Assembly: GCF_020034665.1 (NCBI RefSeq)
Contig: NZ_JAIQDI010000001.1
Location: forward strand, 3,769,597 to 3,833,596
Direction of reading: 5' to 3'
Origin: Niabella beijingensis
GTDB taxonomy: Bacteria > Bacteroidota > Bacteroidia > Chitinophagales > Chitinophagaceae
DNA length: 64,000 bases
Positions 20,362 through 29,000 of this stretch are shown in pieces. Numbering within the stretch: position 1 is the first letter of the stretch; the number at the start of each line of letters is the position of its first letter. Under the pieces are notes generated by a model. It saw only the letters and a program-made list of their open reading frames with translations. It was not told where the DNA came from and searched no databases. The translations under genes were made by a program, and so were the position numbers.

Positions 20362-21255
20362 TTACCCCTTAAAAAAGCCTGCCTGTTGCTGTTTATTGGG
20401 TTTTAAATAAACAAATTGCCTTTTTGCATCGATAATAATGTTAAAACGTTTCAGGAGGTCTCCGCCAATAAAGCTCATTTGCTGCGTCCCCAGCTTTCCT
20501 TCAAAAAAGCCCACCGGCACATTATCAAATAGGAATGCACCGATTGATAACCGGGGTGCAGTGGCTTTCTGTACTTTTACGATATTGCCAAAGGCATCCT
20601 TTAATTCTTTTGTTTCTGTTACGCTGAGCAACCGGCCTAAATGATTGGTTGCCACAAACCCATCGTCCAGCAGCAGGCCGCCGGAATAACCGGTATGCAG
20701 GAGGTACTGGTTGGGGTAGCTGTTCCCGCCGATATGAAGTGCCGCTTCAATGAACAACATTCCGTTTTTATGGATCAGTTTTAGCTTTTTATAGCCGGCG
20801 GTTGAAAAATGACTGCCTACAGTGACCTGTTTTTTATCGAAGTCGATCAGCAGGGCTTTTTTAGTAAAGAGGTGGAGGCCGAATTTTCCGTCGGTACCCT
20901 TGCCAGAATATTGATCCTCCCACAGGGGAAGATGGCTCCAGGTCTGATCCCCGATCTGAAGGGTGTTATCGCTGCTGAAACGGGAGGCATTTCCGGCAGC
21001 CCCCCAGCTTGAAACACTGTCAGTTCGTTCGAATCGAACGGAAACCATTCTCCGGGTGGCTTCATTCGTCAGCGCCACCGCATCCGCCGCAAAATGAAAC
21101 ATCAGGTGCAGGCTGTCGGTGCCGTTGATCCGGACAGGAACAGACAGGTTATTGGTTGCAGTAAGCTCAAAAGGGAACCGGAAGTATTTTTCCTGCGCAC
21201 GGACCGCAAGCAGGTGCAGCAGCCCGGTTAATAATAGTGTTGCTTTAAGATACAT
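20362..21255 (-). CDS. Secreted pepsin/retropepsin-fold protein lacking both catalytic Asp residues
   Basis: The start is placed at the internal ATG that gives a clean signal peptide (MYLKATLLLTGLLHLLAVRA); the frame stays open ten codons further up to 21285. Two pseudo-symmetric lobes are visible. The first has SVPVRINGTDSLHLMFHFAA, where a protease would have the hydrophobic-DTG motif. The second has YLLHTGYSGGLLLDDGF, with His in place of Asp. The C-terminus (MSFIGGDLLKRFNIIIDAKR) is typical of Bacteroidota aspartyl protease-like proteins. With His instead of Asp in both lobes, classical peptidase activity is unlikely; a binding role is possible. It is divergent from the hydrolase gene that follows. 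Confidence 0.7.
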   Translation of the reverse strand: MYLKATLLLTGLLHLLAVRAQEKYFRFPFELTATNNLSVPVRINGTDSLHLMFHFAADAVALTNEATRRMVSVRFERTDSVSSWGAAGNASRFSSDNTLQIGDQTWSHLPLWEDQYSGKGTDGKFGLHLFTKKALLIDFDKKQVTVGSHFSTAGYKKLKLIHKNGMLFIEAALHIGGNSYPNQYLLHTGYSGGLLLDDGFVATNHLGRLLSVTETKELKDAFGNIVKVQKATAPRLSIGAFLFDNVPVGFFEGKLGTQQMSFIGGDLLKRFNIIIDAKRQFVYLKPNKQQQAGFFKG

Positions 21256-21416
21256 AGCGGTTGTAATCGGATATAAAGATATCAAAACCGGATGGTTTAT
21301 GATGAGCCGGCATAATGTCGCGGCTAAAACGGAACAGGGATTTTTGCCGGATAAATTGGCGGTAAGCGCTTAACTTTAGACAAATATAAAAACACACGAG
21401 GCGTAAGAACAATACC

Positions 21417-22271
21417 ATGACACAAAGAGGCGTTCCGGGATTTCTGTTCTGTATGTTGATAGCGTTCGTACCCGTCCTGTCCGGATGCGGCCGGTTGCGG
21501 GTGCTTACCAATTCCTATAATGATGCCGCCGGAAAATATTATGAGATAAGGGGATTTCGTATGTATGCAGAAGTCTACGGCAGGGGAAAGCCGCTGCTGA
21601 TGATTCACGGTAATGGCGGGGATCTGAGTGCCTTTGCCAATAATATCGCTTATTTTTCAAAAAAGTATAAAGTGATTCTGGCCGACAGCCGCGCACACGG
21701 CCGTTCTGCCGATCCTTCGGATTCACTCAGTTTTGAAATGATGGCGGATGATTACAGTGCCTTGTTAACAGCCATGCATGTTCCGGCAGCCTATGTGCTG
21801 GGCTGGAGCGACGGGGGGATCATTGCGCTGGAGATGGCGATGCGTCATCCGGAGAAAGTGCTGAAACTGGCGAGCTCAGGCGCCAATCTCAGCGCGGATT
21901 CGATCGGTCTGAGGCCGGATGTTTGGCTGGATGGTGTAAAGGATTATAATACCTGGCAGAAGCGCACGCCCCTGACGGGTGAAAAGGAAAAGAACGATTA
22001 TAAGGTGTTCATGCTGGATTATGCGCAACCCGATATCCCGGTAAAGGAGCTCGGCAGGATCAAATGTCCTGCGTTGATCATCGGTGGTGATAATGATCTG
22101 ATCCCGGTAGCGCACACCCGGCAGATCGCCGGAAGTATCAGCAAAAGCGAGTTGTGGATCGTGCCCAATTCAGGACATGCCACCCTGATGGACCACAGCC
22201 GTTCCTTCAACAAACGGGTGGACGAGTTTTTCCATAAACCGTTTAAACCGCACCGCCGGCACCGGCTCTAA
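21417..22271 (+). CDS. Alpha/beta-hydrolase lipoprotein
   Basis: A 284-residue protein with signal segment and lipobox (VPVLSGCGRL, mature Cys about residue 24). The hydrolase core has LLMIHGNGGDLSAF (oxyanion region), ADSRAHGRSADP, the nucleophile elbow VLGWSDGGIIALEMA near residue 130, IIGGDNDLIPVAHTRQI with the acid, and NSGHATLMD with the His. The arrangement is that of the epoxide hydrolase/haloperoxidase-like family (Abhydrolase_1); the substrate is unknown. Its stop codon overlaps that of the convergent regulator gene by three bases (22268-22271). Confidence 0.88.
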   Translation: MTQRGVPGFLFCMLIAFVPVLSGCGRLRVLTNSYNDAAGKYYEIRGFRMYAEVYGRGKPLLMIHGNGGDLSAFANNIAYFSKKYKVILADSRAHGRSADPSDSLSFEMMADDYSALLTAMHVPAAYVLGWSDGGIIALEMAMRHPEKVLKLASSGANLSADSIGLRPDVWLDGVKDYNTWQKRTPLTGEKEKNDYKVFMLDYAQPDIPVKELGRIKCPALIIGGDNDLIPVAHTRQIAGSISKSELWIVPNSGHATLMDHSRSFNKRVDEFFHKPFKPHRRHRL

Positions 22272-23242
22272 ACGCATATTTTTTCATACTTCAGCTTGTA
22301 ATCCACGGGTGTCATGCCCGTGATCTTCTTAAACACATCCCGGAAGGCTTTTACATCATTGTAGCCCACATGATACATGGCTTCCTGTATGGTTTTGCGC
22401 CCCTGCTCCAGCAATTTTTTTGCGGCTTCGATCTTTACCTTCTGAATGTATTCCACCACGGTGTTGGTAGTGGCTTTTTTAAAGCGCCGCTCAAATGTCC
22501 GGCGGCCCATGGCAAACCGCTCGCAAAGCGTATCTACCGGCAGCCGTTCTTCAAAGTTCCGTTCAATATAATCCTGTACTTCCCGGATGGCATCATCGCC
22601 GTGATCGCGCATCCCGGAAAAAATAATAAAGGGGGACTGGCTGCTGCGTTGTATATCGATCTGGAAATACTTGGAACAATAAATAGCCACTTCACGGCCG
22701 GCATATTTCTCGATCAGGTAGAGCACCAGGTTGGACGCGGAAAAACCACCGCTGCTGGTATATACCCCGTTTTCATCGGTCAGGATCTTGTCGGCCACCA
22801 GTTTTACATCAGGAAACAGCCGTGCAAAGTCATTACTCGCTTTCCAGTGGGTAACACAGCTTCTGTGATTGAGCAGGCCTGTTCCAGCCAGCACAAAGGC
22901 ACCCATGCAAAGACTGGCGATCTCGGCACCAAGCCGGTACTGCTCGATCAGCCAGGGAATAATGGCCCTGTTTTCCTCCACATGCCGGGCCACGGGCTCC
23001 TGCAGGGCCGGTACCAGGATCAGGTCGGCACGATCGATCTCCTGCACCAGGCGATGTGCCTGCACCTCGTACAACCCGTTGTTGAGCTGTACCCGCTGTT
23101 CCACGGCAGCAAGCTGTACCTCGAACAGGAGCTCCCGGCCTTTTGACCGTAGGTACTGGTTGGCTTCTTCAAAACCCTGACGGGGATTTTCGATACTGGA
23201 AAGGTTGGCGCCTTTTAATAAGAGGATCACTACTTTTTTCAT
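22268..23242 (-). CDS. GlxA-family transcriptional regulator (DJ-1/PfpI domain plus AraC DNA-binding domain)
   Basis: 324 residues. The N-terminal half is a DJ-1/PfpI-like sensor domain (MKKVVILLLKGANLSSIENP; GAEIASLCMGAFVLAGTGLL with the conserved Cys; THWKASNDFARLFPDVKL). The C-terminal half is an AraC/XylS double helix-turn-helix (LCERFAMGRRTFERRFKKAT and HVGYNDVKAFRDVFKKITGM). Such regulators respond to small metabolites and control adjacent operons. It is divergent from the run of small enzyme genes starting at 23386, which is its likely target set; that is inference from position. A good promoter for it is listed at 23264-23294. Confidence 0.92.
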   Translation of the reverse strand: MKKVVILLLKGANLSSIENPRQGFEEANQYLRSKGRELLFEVQLAAVEQRVQLNNGLYEVQAHRLVQEIDRADLILVPALQEPVARHVEENRAIIPWLIEQYRLGAEIASLCMGAFVLAGTGLLNHRSCVTHWKASNDFARLFPDVKLVADKILTDENGVYTSSGGFSASNLVLYLIEKYAGREVAIYCSKYFQIDIQRSSQSPFIIFSGMRDHGDDAIREVQDYIERNFEERLPVDTLCERFAMGRRTFERRFKKATTNTVVEYIQKVKIEAAKKLLEQGRKTIQEAMYHVGYNDVKAFRDVFKKITGMTPVDYKLKYEKICV

Positions 23243-23263
23243 TTTTCAGGCTTTTAAGCCTGG

Positions 23264-23294
23264 CAAATATAACCCAGAATAATGTCGTAATCAA
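23264..23294 (-). promoter_or_regulatory. Promoter of the GlxA-type regulator gene
   Basis: On the minus strand TTG (23294-23292), 20 bp, TATATTTG (23271-23264): a full match to TTG / TAnnTTTG. The ATG is about 20 bp further on. On the other strand TAGGTTTG at 23343-23350 is a -7 box for the divergent enzyme genes but lacks a well-spaced -33 box. Confidence 0.6.
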
Positions 23295-23385
23295 CCCCAG
23301 ATATTGTCGTATTTGCATATCTGTAATCTATCCGGGCTGTTGTAGGTTTGTAGAGTAAAGAATTATTGGGCTGAAATCAATTTGT

Positions 23386-23937
23386 ATGAGCAGGATTTTT
23401 GTCTTTAACTGGATTTCCGTTGATGGTATTTTTTCCGGTCCGGATGGTGCCACTGACTGGTTTACACATGATGCGGAGCTGGACCAGGCCAACCGGGAGA
23501 TTTTAGATTCCGCAGATACAATTTTATTTGGCAGGGTTACGTTTAAGATGATGGAGTCCTTCTGGCCTACGGCCGGCGCAGCAGAGCAGTTTCCGGATGT
23601 GGCGCGTTATATGAGCCGCGCGGCCAAGCATACATTTTCAACTACCGTGACCGGTAGCACCTGGGAAAACAGCTTTTTTTACAAAGAGATCAGTCCGGAA
23701 TCCATAGCTGCGATCCGGAAAACCGCCGGAAATGATATAGTTGTTTTTGGAAGCGGAATGGTCTGCAATACCCTTCTCCGGAACGGATGGATCGATACGT
23801 ACACCCTGCTGCTGGATCCGCAGCTGATGGGCAGGGGCCGGCGTTTTTTTACAGATGTGCCTCCTACTGCATTGCGGTTAAAGGAGACCCGGACCTTCCC
23901 ATCGGGTATCGTCCGTCTTGACTATGATGTGGTGTAG
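23386..23937 (+). CDS. Dihydrofolate reductase / RibD C-terminal-fold oxidoreductase
   Basis: 183 residues of the RibD_C/DHFR-like superfamily: FVFNWISVDGIFSGPDGATD at the N-terminus, ADTILFGRVTFKMMESFWP near residue 45, IVVFGSGMVCNTLLRNGWID near 125, and LDPQLMGRGRRFF. These NADPH-binding proteins reduce heterocyclic substrates; members outside folate and riboflavin pathways have no settled role. It is the first gene of the set divergent from the GlxA-type regulator, which may control it. Confidence 0.88.
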   Translation: MSRIFVFNWISVDGIFSGPDGATDWFTHDAELDQANREILDSADTILFGRVTFKMMESFWPTAGAAEQFPDVARYMSRAAKHTFSTTVTGSTWENSFFYKEISPESIAAIRKTAGNDIVVFGSGMVCNTLLRNGWIDTYTLLLDPQLMGRGRRFFTDVPPTALRLKETRTFPSGIVRLDYDVV

Positions 23938-23964
23938 GATATGTCACCAGCTAAACCAGATAAA

Positions 23965-24183
23965 ATGAAATTGATTGAGATTTTTAAAACGGATGTTTTT
24001 GATAAAACGGCCGCCCGGATGCTGGTCCGGAGTTTAAAACAGGAATTCCCGCGTTCAAAGATCAACTTTGATCTGGAGGATGGAGACAAGATCCTGCGGA
24101 TCGAATCCTCAAAGCCGATCGATACCGGCCTGGTCGCTTTTTCACTCGGCGCAAAAGGATACAGGGCAGATGTGCTGCAATGA
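23965..24183 (+). CDS. Small ferredoxin-like (HMA-like) hypothetical protein
   Basis: 72 residues from MKLIEIFKTDVFDKTAARML; an ATG eight codons earlier (23941) would add MSPAKPDK. The pattern of two helices and four strands (SLKQEFPRSKINFDLEDGDK, ILRIES, GLVAFSLGAKGYRADVL) looks like the heavy-metal-associated fold but has no CxxC metal site. It sits 27 bp after the DHFR-like gene and probably belongs to the same transcript. Function unknown. Confidence 0.6.
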   Translation: MKLIEIFKTDVFDKTAARMLVRSLKQEFPRSKINFDLEDGDKILRIESSKPIDTGLVAFSLGAKGYRADVLQ

Positions 24184-24221
24184 TATCTATAACGATAATA
24201 ACAACTTCTTAATACTTTTTT

Positions 24222-24755
24222 ATGCAAACAACAACAGCAGAAAATGGGCAGTTGCTCCGTGAATTTTCAACCGCGGCCGACACCTTTATACGAACCCTTT
24301 CCCGGGTACCCGAAGCGGCGTTTAACACCGCGCCGTTCGAAGGCAGCTGGTCGCCGGCACAGGTGGGAGACCATGTTTTGAAATTTTTAAGTGGCATCAA
24401 AGGCGCACTGGCATTGCCGCAGGCGGAGCCGGGACGGGCACCGGATGCCCATGAACCACTGCTGCGGGAAATATTCTTAAACTTTGAACGGAAAGCAAAA
24501 GCGCCCGCTATAGTAGCGCCTTCCGATGAAACGATCCACAAGGACGCACTGATGCATGCATTGAAAGGCACTTCCGAAATACTTGGCACGCAGATCGGCG
24601 AAGGCAACCTGTTGCTTCTGTGTGAAGGAGCGCCCTTCCCTACCATTGGTGATATGACAGGACTGGAATGGGTACTGTTCGGGACCTACCACCTGCAGCG
24701 TCATACCCGCCAGCTGGTGCAGATGCAATCCCATTCCAACACCGCATCCGCATAA
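24222..24755 (+). CDS. DinB-family protein
   Basis: 177 residues forming the DinB/YfiT four-helix bundle, a fold of metal-dependent thiol S-transferases and damage-inducible proteins. The metal-binding His positions are in WSPAQVGDHVLKFL (about residue 50) and in FGTYHLQRHTRQLVQM near the C-terminus. Substrate unknown. It is followed after two bases by the helix-hairpin-helix gene and belongs to the GlxA-linked cluster, which holds a second DinB protein at 27488. Confidence 0.85.
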   Translation: MQTTTAENGQLLREFSTAADTFIRTLSRVPEAAFNTAPFEGSWSPAQVGDHVLKFLSGIKGALALPQAEPGRAPDAHEPLLREIFLNFERKAKAPAIVAPSDETIHKDALMHALKGTSEILGTQIGEGNLLLLCEGAPFPTIGDMTGLEWVLFGTYHLQRHTRQLVQMQSHSNTASA

Positions 24756-24757
24756 TA

Positions 24758-25051
24758 ATGGCAAAGGGAACACTCAGGATCTGCGAAAAAGGGCACAGCT
24801 ATTATAAGAGCAGCGATTGTCCGGTTTGCCCCGTTTGTGAGCAGGAGAAAAAGCCCCAAAGCGGTTTCCTCTCCCGGCTGGGCGCACCGGCTCGAAGGGC
24901 CCTGGCAAATGCAGGCATCGACAGCCCGGAGAAGCTGGCATTGCACACAGAAAAAGAGATCTTAACCCTGCATGGAATGGGACCGTCTTCCCTGCCTGTT
25001 TTAAGAGCGGTTTTGAAGGAGTCGAATCTGGCATTCCGTACCGGCAGCTGA
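24758..25051 (+). CDS. Small zinc-ribbon plus helix-hairpin-helix protein
   Basis: 97 residues starting at the ATG two bases after the dinB-like stop; an upstream extension to 24668 would overlap that gene and is rejected. The N-terminus has ICEKGHSYYKSSDCPVCPVC, a four-Cys/His zinc-ribbon candidate. The C-terminal two thirds (PARRALANAGIDSPEKLALH, ILTLHGMGPSSLPVLRAVL) is a helix-hairpin-helix like the RNA polymerase alpha C-terminal domain. Such short Bacteroidota proteins are usually annotated as alpha-CTD-like. Nucleic acid binding is likely; function unknown. Confidence 0.75.
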   Translation: MAKGTLRICEKGHSYYKSSDCPVCPVCEQEKKPQSGFLSRLGAPARRALANAGIDSPEKLALHTEKEILTLHGMGPSSLPVLRAVLKESNLAFRTGS

Positions 25052-25125
25052 TGACGGATAGCTGACCGCCGATAGCTCGTTGCTTGAACCATTAATAACA
25101 AGGATCAATTTATAAAATAAAGAAC

Positions 25126-25518
25126 ATGCCTGCTGCAAAATTTACTACCGTGGATGAATACATTAACGCCTTCTCCGGCATACAGAAGAAGCGGCTGGAA
25201 GAAATGCGGAAGATCGTCAAACAGGCCGCTCCGAAAAATGCAACGGAGGTGATCAGTTACAATATGCCCGCAATAAAGACCAGTGCGGTTCTGGTGTATT
25301 ATGCGGGGTACGCAAAGCACATCGGTTTTTATCCTACGGGGTCGCCGATAAAAGTATTTGCCGACAGGCTGTTGGACTACAAGACTTCCAAAGGTGCCGT
25401 ACAGTTTCCGCTGGAGCAGCACCTGCCGCGGGTACTGATCAAAGAAATGGTCGGCTTTCGTGCAAAGGCGACAAAAGAAAAAGCCACGCTCACAAAAACA
25501 GGAGATGGAAAAAAGTAA
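25126..25518 (+). CDS. DUF1801 (YdhG/iron-chaperone-like) protein
   Basis: 130 residues with the DUF1801 layout: FTTVDEYINAFSGIQKKRLE, the core EVISYNMPAIKTSAVLVYYA, KHIGFYPTGSPIKVF, and YKTSKGAVQFPLEQHLPRVL before a Lys-rich tail. Relatives include frataxin-like YdhG proteins. Biochemical role unsettled. It follows the helix-hairpin-helix gene by 74 bp. Confidence 0.85.
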   Translation: MPAAKFTTVDEYINAFSGIQKKRLEEMRKIVKQAAPKNATEVISYNMPAIKTSAVLVYYAGYAKHIGFYPTGSPIKVFADRLLDYKTSKGAVQFPLEQHLPRVLIKEMVGFRAKATKEKATLTKTGDGKK

Positions 25519-25551
25519 CAAAAAATAATCCCTTATTAAAACGATAATGTC

Positions 25552-26418
25552 ATGATCAATCTAATTTATCCTTGTCTTTGGTTCGATGGCAACGGAAAAG
25601 AGGCGGCTTCATTTTATGCCGGTATTTTTCCCGACACAAAGATCGGGTCTGAATCAGCGATGGTGGTAACAGTGGACACTAATGGTCAGAAACTGATGCT
25701 CCTTAACGGAGGACCGCTGTTTAAACCCAATCCTTCCGTCTCCTTTTTGATCGCGAATGAAGATGAGAAAGAAACGGAACGGCTGTACCGGGAACTGATA
25801 AAAGGCGGAGCGGCATTAATGCCCCTGGAAGTATATCCCTTCAGTAAAAAATATGGATGGGTGATGGATAAATACGGTATTTCCTGGCAATTGTATACCG
25901 GAGACAGCGGCGCCACTACCCAGTACCTTATTCCCACACTGATGTTTATAAACAAACAGAACGGCCGGGCAAAAGAAGCGATCGGTTTTTATACCGCGCT
26001 TTTCCCGGGATCAAAGACCGAGAACATCCTGGAATACCCGGAAGGCGGTGGTGATACGCCCGGTAATGTACAACATGCGCAGTTCCATATCAGTGGTTAT
26101 ACACTGGGAGCAATGGATAGCTCCCTCAATCATCCGTTTGATTTTAATGAAGCGATTTCTCTCGTGGTGGAATGTGATACACAGGAAGAAATCGATCATT
26201 TCTGGAACGCGCTTACCGCCGATGGCGGAGCAGAAAGCATGTGCGGCTGGCTGAAAGATAAATTCGGACTCAGCTGGCAGATCATACCAACCCGGCTTAG
26301 TCAGCTGATGGCTGCCGGTAACCCGGAAGCTTCCGGACGGATGATGGAAGCACTGATGAAAATGAAAAAGCTGGACATAGCGGCACTGGAAGCTGCTTAC
26401 AATGAAGGTGTTAAATGA
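25552..26418 (+). CDS. Two-domain VOC / PhnB-like protein
   Basis: 288 residues made of two tandem vicinal-oxygen-chelate modules of the PhnB/3-demethylubiquinone-methyltransferase-like type. Module one: YPCLWFDGNGKEAASFYAGI and KKYGWVMDKYGISWQLYTG. Module two: LIPTLMFINKQNGRAKEAIG, FYTALFPGSK, and GWLKDKFGLSWQIIPTRL. The fold binds metal in many members (glyoxalases, dioxygenases), though PhnB-like proteins have no firm reaction. A single-module paralogue is at 26964. Confidence 0.88.
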   Translation: MINLIYPCLWFDGNGKEAASFYAGIFPDTKIGSESAMVVTVDTNGQKLMLLNGGPLFKPNPSVSFLIANEDEKETERLYRELIKGGAALMPLEVYPFSKKYGWVMDKYGISWQLYTGDSGATTQYLIPTLMFINKQNGRAKEAIGFYTALFPGSKTENILEYPEGGGDTPGNVQHAQFHISGYTLGAMDSSLNHPFDFNEAISLVVECDTQEEIDHFWNALTADGGAESMCGWLKDKFGLSWQIIPTRLSQLMAAGNPEASGRMMEALMKMKKLDIAALEAAYNEGVK

Positions 26419-26454
26419 TATCGCAGATCCCATAAACGATATAAAAAAAATAAT

Positions 26455-26892
26455 ATGGAAACCTATTCTTACAAACAACAAATCAATGCGCCCGCAAAAA
26501 AAGTGTGGGACATACTGTGGAACACAGATTCTTACAAGCTATGGACAGCCCCTTTTGCGCCCGGCTCTACAATAGAATCAGACTGGAAGGTACAGGGCCG
26601 TACCCGCTTTCTTGACGGCAAGGGCAATGGTATGGTCAGTACCATTCACAGCATGAATGAGCCCTCGGAGCTGATTTTTGAGCATCTGGGCTCTATTCAG
26701 AACGGGGTTGAGGACACCACCAGTGATGCGGTAAAACAATGGGCGGGCTCCCTGGAACGGTATTATCTCAGGGAAGAAGGAGGTGTTACAACACTCGAAG
26801 CCCGGGTGGATACCGATCCGCAATTCAAGGAAATGATGGACAATGGATTTACCAGGGGCTTTGAAATTGTAAAAGAACTGGCAGAAAAATAG
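26455..26892 (+). CDS. SRPBCC / AHSA1-family protein
   Basis: 145 residues of the START-like helix-grip fold: INAPAKKVWDILWNTDSYKL WTAPF at the start, GRTRFLDGKGNGMVSTIHSM in the middle, and TTLEARVDTDPQFKEMMDNG before the long C-terminal helix. Members bind hydrophobic ligands or act as Hsp90 activator homologues. It is co-directional with the VOC genes on both sides, 36 and 71 bp away. Confidence 0.88.
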   Translation: METYSYKQQINAPAKKVWDILWNTDSYKLWTAPFAPGSTIESDWKVQGRTRFLDGKGNGMVSTIHSMNEPSELIFEHLGSIQNGVEDTTSDAVKQWAGSLERYYLREEGGVTTLEARVDTDPQFKEMMDNGFTRGFEIVKELAEK

Positions 26893-26963
26893 CTGCTCAC
26901 CCCGCCTTTCATTTTTAACATGCAATAGTTTAATTTTTACCTCGCACTTATAAAATAAAAAAA

Positions 26964-27401
26964 ATGACAAAATTAAATCCCTATCTGAATTTTGACGGAA
27001 CAGCTGAAGCCGCATTTAATTTTTACAGATCAGTTTTTGGCGGTGAATTCCTGGGCGGCGGCATTATGCGTATGAATACTGCGCCGGGTACCGAACAGCT
27101 TCCTGAAGAGGAGAAAAACAGAGTGATGCATGTGGCACTTCCCGTAGGCGACAGTGTGCTGATGGCATCGGATATCGTTCCTTCCATGGGACATAAACTG
27201 ACTGTTGGTAACAGCAACTATATTTCCATTTTTCCCGAGAGCCGCGAGGAGGCAGACCGTTTATTCAAGGAACTGTCCGAAGGCGGAAAAGTGGAAATGC
27301 CGCTGGCCGACCAGTTCTGGGGCGACTATTTCGGAAGCTTTGAAGACAAATTCGGCGTATACTGGATGATCAACTATTCCGCCCGGCAGGAAAACAAATG
27401 A
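26964..27401 (+). CDS. VOC-family PhnB-like protein
   Basis: A 145-residue single VOC module: LNPYLNFDGTAEAAFNFYRS, VFGGEF, VMHVALPVGDSVLMASDI, and WGDYFGSFEDKFGVYWMINY. It is a shorter relative of the protein at 25552 and is likely a cytoplasmic dimer. Specific reaction unknown. Intergenic bases after it carry the ctgaaagctgacagct words listed under dispersed repeats. Confidence 0.88.
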   Translation: MTKLNPYLNFDGTAEAAFNFYRSVFGGEFLGGGIMRMNTAPGTEQLPEEEKNRVMHVALPVGDSVLMASDIVPSMGHKLTVGNSNYISIFPESREEADRLFKELSEGGKVEMPLADQFWGDYFGSFEDKFGVYWMINYSARQENK

Positions 27402-27487
27402 ACAGGTAACGGGACTGAAAGCTGACAGCTAAGCGCTGACGGCCTTCCGCCTGACTAATAAATCCTGCTCGCCTTAAAAAATAATAT

Positions 27488-28009
27488 ATGAAAACAACAG
27501 CAAGCAAATTACAATTGGTGATCCCGGCTTACCGGATGCACAGCCAGCAGTTCAATAATGCAATTGATGGCATCAGCGATACCGATGCCTTGAAAAGGAT
27601 CGAAGGAAGAACCAATCATATCGTATGGATGGCCGGCAACCTGGTTAATTGCCGCTACTGGCTGGCCGATGTACTGGGTATCCCGGATAAAGACCCCAAC
27701 GAAGCGCTTTTTAAGGATGCAAAAGCGCTGGATGAATCCCTTGCTTATCCCTCGCTTACCGTATTAAAGGAGGAGTGGCACCGGATCTCCCGGGTACTTT
27801 TTGAAAAGCTCAATACCGTAACAGACGAAGCGCTGGAGGAGCCTTATAAATTTGACATGGGTGTCAGCTTTATCAAAGAAAATAAACTTAATATGGTTGG
27901 CATGTGTCTGGGCCGGGAGGATTATCTTTTTGGTCAGATCGGCCTGATGCGCCGCATCCTTGATTACCCGGGCATGCGGTATGATATGGATGAAACGATC
28001 AACTATTAA
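27488..28009 (+). CDS. DinB-family protein (second in cluster)
   Basis: 173 residues of the DinB four-helix fold: IEGRTNHIVWMAGNLVNCRY with a candidate metal His, a helix LKEEWHRISRVLFEKLNTVT, and a C-terminal helix CLGREDYLFGQIGLMRRILD. At the last site the usual HxxxHxGQ appears as RxxYxxGQIG, so metal binding may be altered. It is the last gene of the GlxA-linked enzyme cluster and converges with the ThuA gene. Confidence 0.8.
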   Translation: MKTTASKLQLVIPAYRMHSQQFNNAIDGISDTDALKRIEGRTNHIVWMAGNLVNCRYWLADVLGIPDKDPNEALFKDAKALDESLAYPSLTVLKEEWHRISRVLFEKLNTVTDEALEEPYKFDMGVSFIKENKLNMVGMCLGREDYLFGQIGLMRRILDYPGMRYDMDETINY

Positions 28010-28102
28010 ACAGGTTTGGGAACATCGCAAATAAACAGCAGTCGTACAGAGGCCATGATATTAGAGCCGGGCCGGATCACGGTCAGGCGAGGGGGCTGCT
28101 CT

Positions 28103-28972
28103 TCATTTTAAAGCCCCCGCCTGCACAACTGACCGTTTGGGCTGGTGCTGCTCCCGGGCGCCCAGCCAGAACAGAGCATTAAGGATCAGCCGGTTCTGAA
28201 TGGGGTTCTGAAAAGTGAAAGACAATTCCCGGTTGGTGTGGTGCTCGTAGTCAATGTCATTATGCCCCATATTAAAGTAGATCATATGGTATTTCCGGTT
28301 GCTCCATACCACCGGGTAGTAGCCGTTATGCCATATTTCCTGCGGTTTTGGGCCTGTGCCCAATGGAAAACTGCGAGGGTCAATGGACAACAGGATGTCG
28401 ATGTCGGGGTTCTTCCTCAGGTCGTTTTGCCAGCGGTACCACTCATTGGGGGAAGAACGGAAGACCGCCGGTAGCCCCTTTAATGCAGGATGTTCTTTTT
28501 GTTCTGTTCTTAAGAATGCAGCGGTCGGCCGCCAGGTGTTGCTGACATAATTGCCTGATCCGAGAAAGTCGTTATGATACCAGGGCCAGTTGTCCGGATA
28601 AGCAGATCCCGGCAGCGCAAAGGCCGAGAAATGAAACCCCATCCAGGCTCCGCCATGCTGCATATAGGTTTCAAATGCCTTTCGCTGTTCCGCCTTGTCG
28701 GGGCGGGCATCCAGGAATAATACGAGCTGGTAGCGGGAAAGAACCGCGGTATCGAGGCGGTTCCAGTCATCGGTGGCCTCATAATAAAAATGCTCCTGTG
28801 CGGCAGTGACCGCAAACCATTTATTGGCCTCCTCTACAAAACTGATATGTGCCGGGTCATGTTTCGCACTGTAAAAGGCAATTACCCTGAACAGGGGTTT
28901 CGCAAACTGAGCAGGGGCAGGAAGGGCACAGCTGATGGCCCAAAAAAAGAGGATCGCCTTCGCGGTTTTCAT
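28103..28972 (-). CDS. Secreted ThuA-domain protein
   Basis: 289 residues with a signal peptide (AKAILFFWAISCALPAPAQ). The ThuA (trehalose-utilisation-like) class I glutamine-amidotransferase-like fold is visible in LFRVIAFYSAKHDPAHISFV, YQLVLFLDARPDKAEQRKAF, YMQHGGAWMGFHFSAFALPG, YPVVWSNRKYHMIYFNMGHN and LILNALFWLGAREQ. ThuA-like domains in Bacteroidota often accompany sugar metabolism genes; enzymatic function is not established. It stands alone here, convergent with the DinB gene. Confidence 0.85.
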   Translation of the reverse strand: MKTAKAILFFWAISCALPAPAQFAKPLFRVIAFYSAKHDPAHISFVEEANKWFAVTAAQEHFYYEATDDWNRLDTAVLSRYQLVLFLDARPDKAEQRKAFETYMQHGGAWMGFHFSAFALPGSAYPDNWPWYHNDFLGSGNYVSNTWRPTAAFLRTEQKEHPALKGLPAVFRSSPNEWYRWQNDLRKNPDIDILLSIDPRSFPLGTGPKPQEIWHNGYYPVVWSNRKYHMIYFNMGHNDIDYEHHTNRELSFTFQNPIQNRLILNALFWLGAREQHQPKRSVVQAGALK

Positions 28973-29000
28973 CTTGGAGAAACAGAACCTTTTTTAAAGT

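Noticed and set aside
22370..23146. Open frame of 258 codons on the plus strand
   Set aside because: Antisense shadow of the GlxA/AraC regulator.
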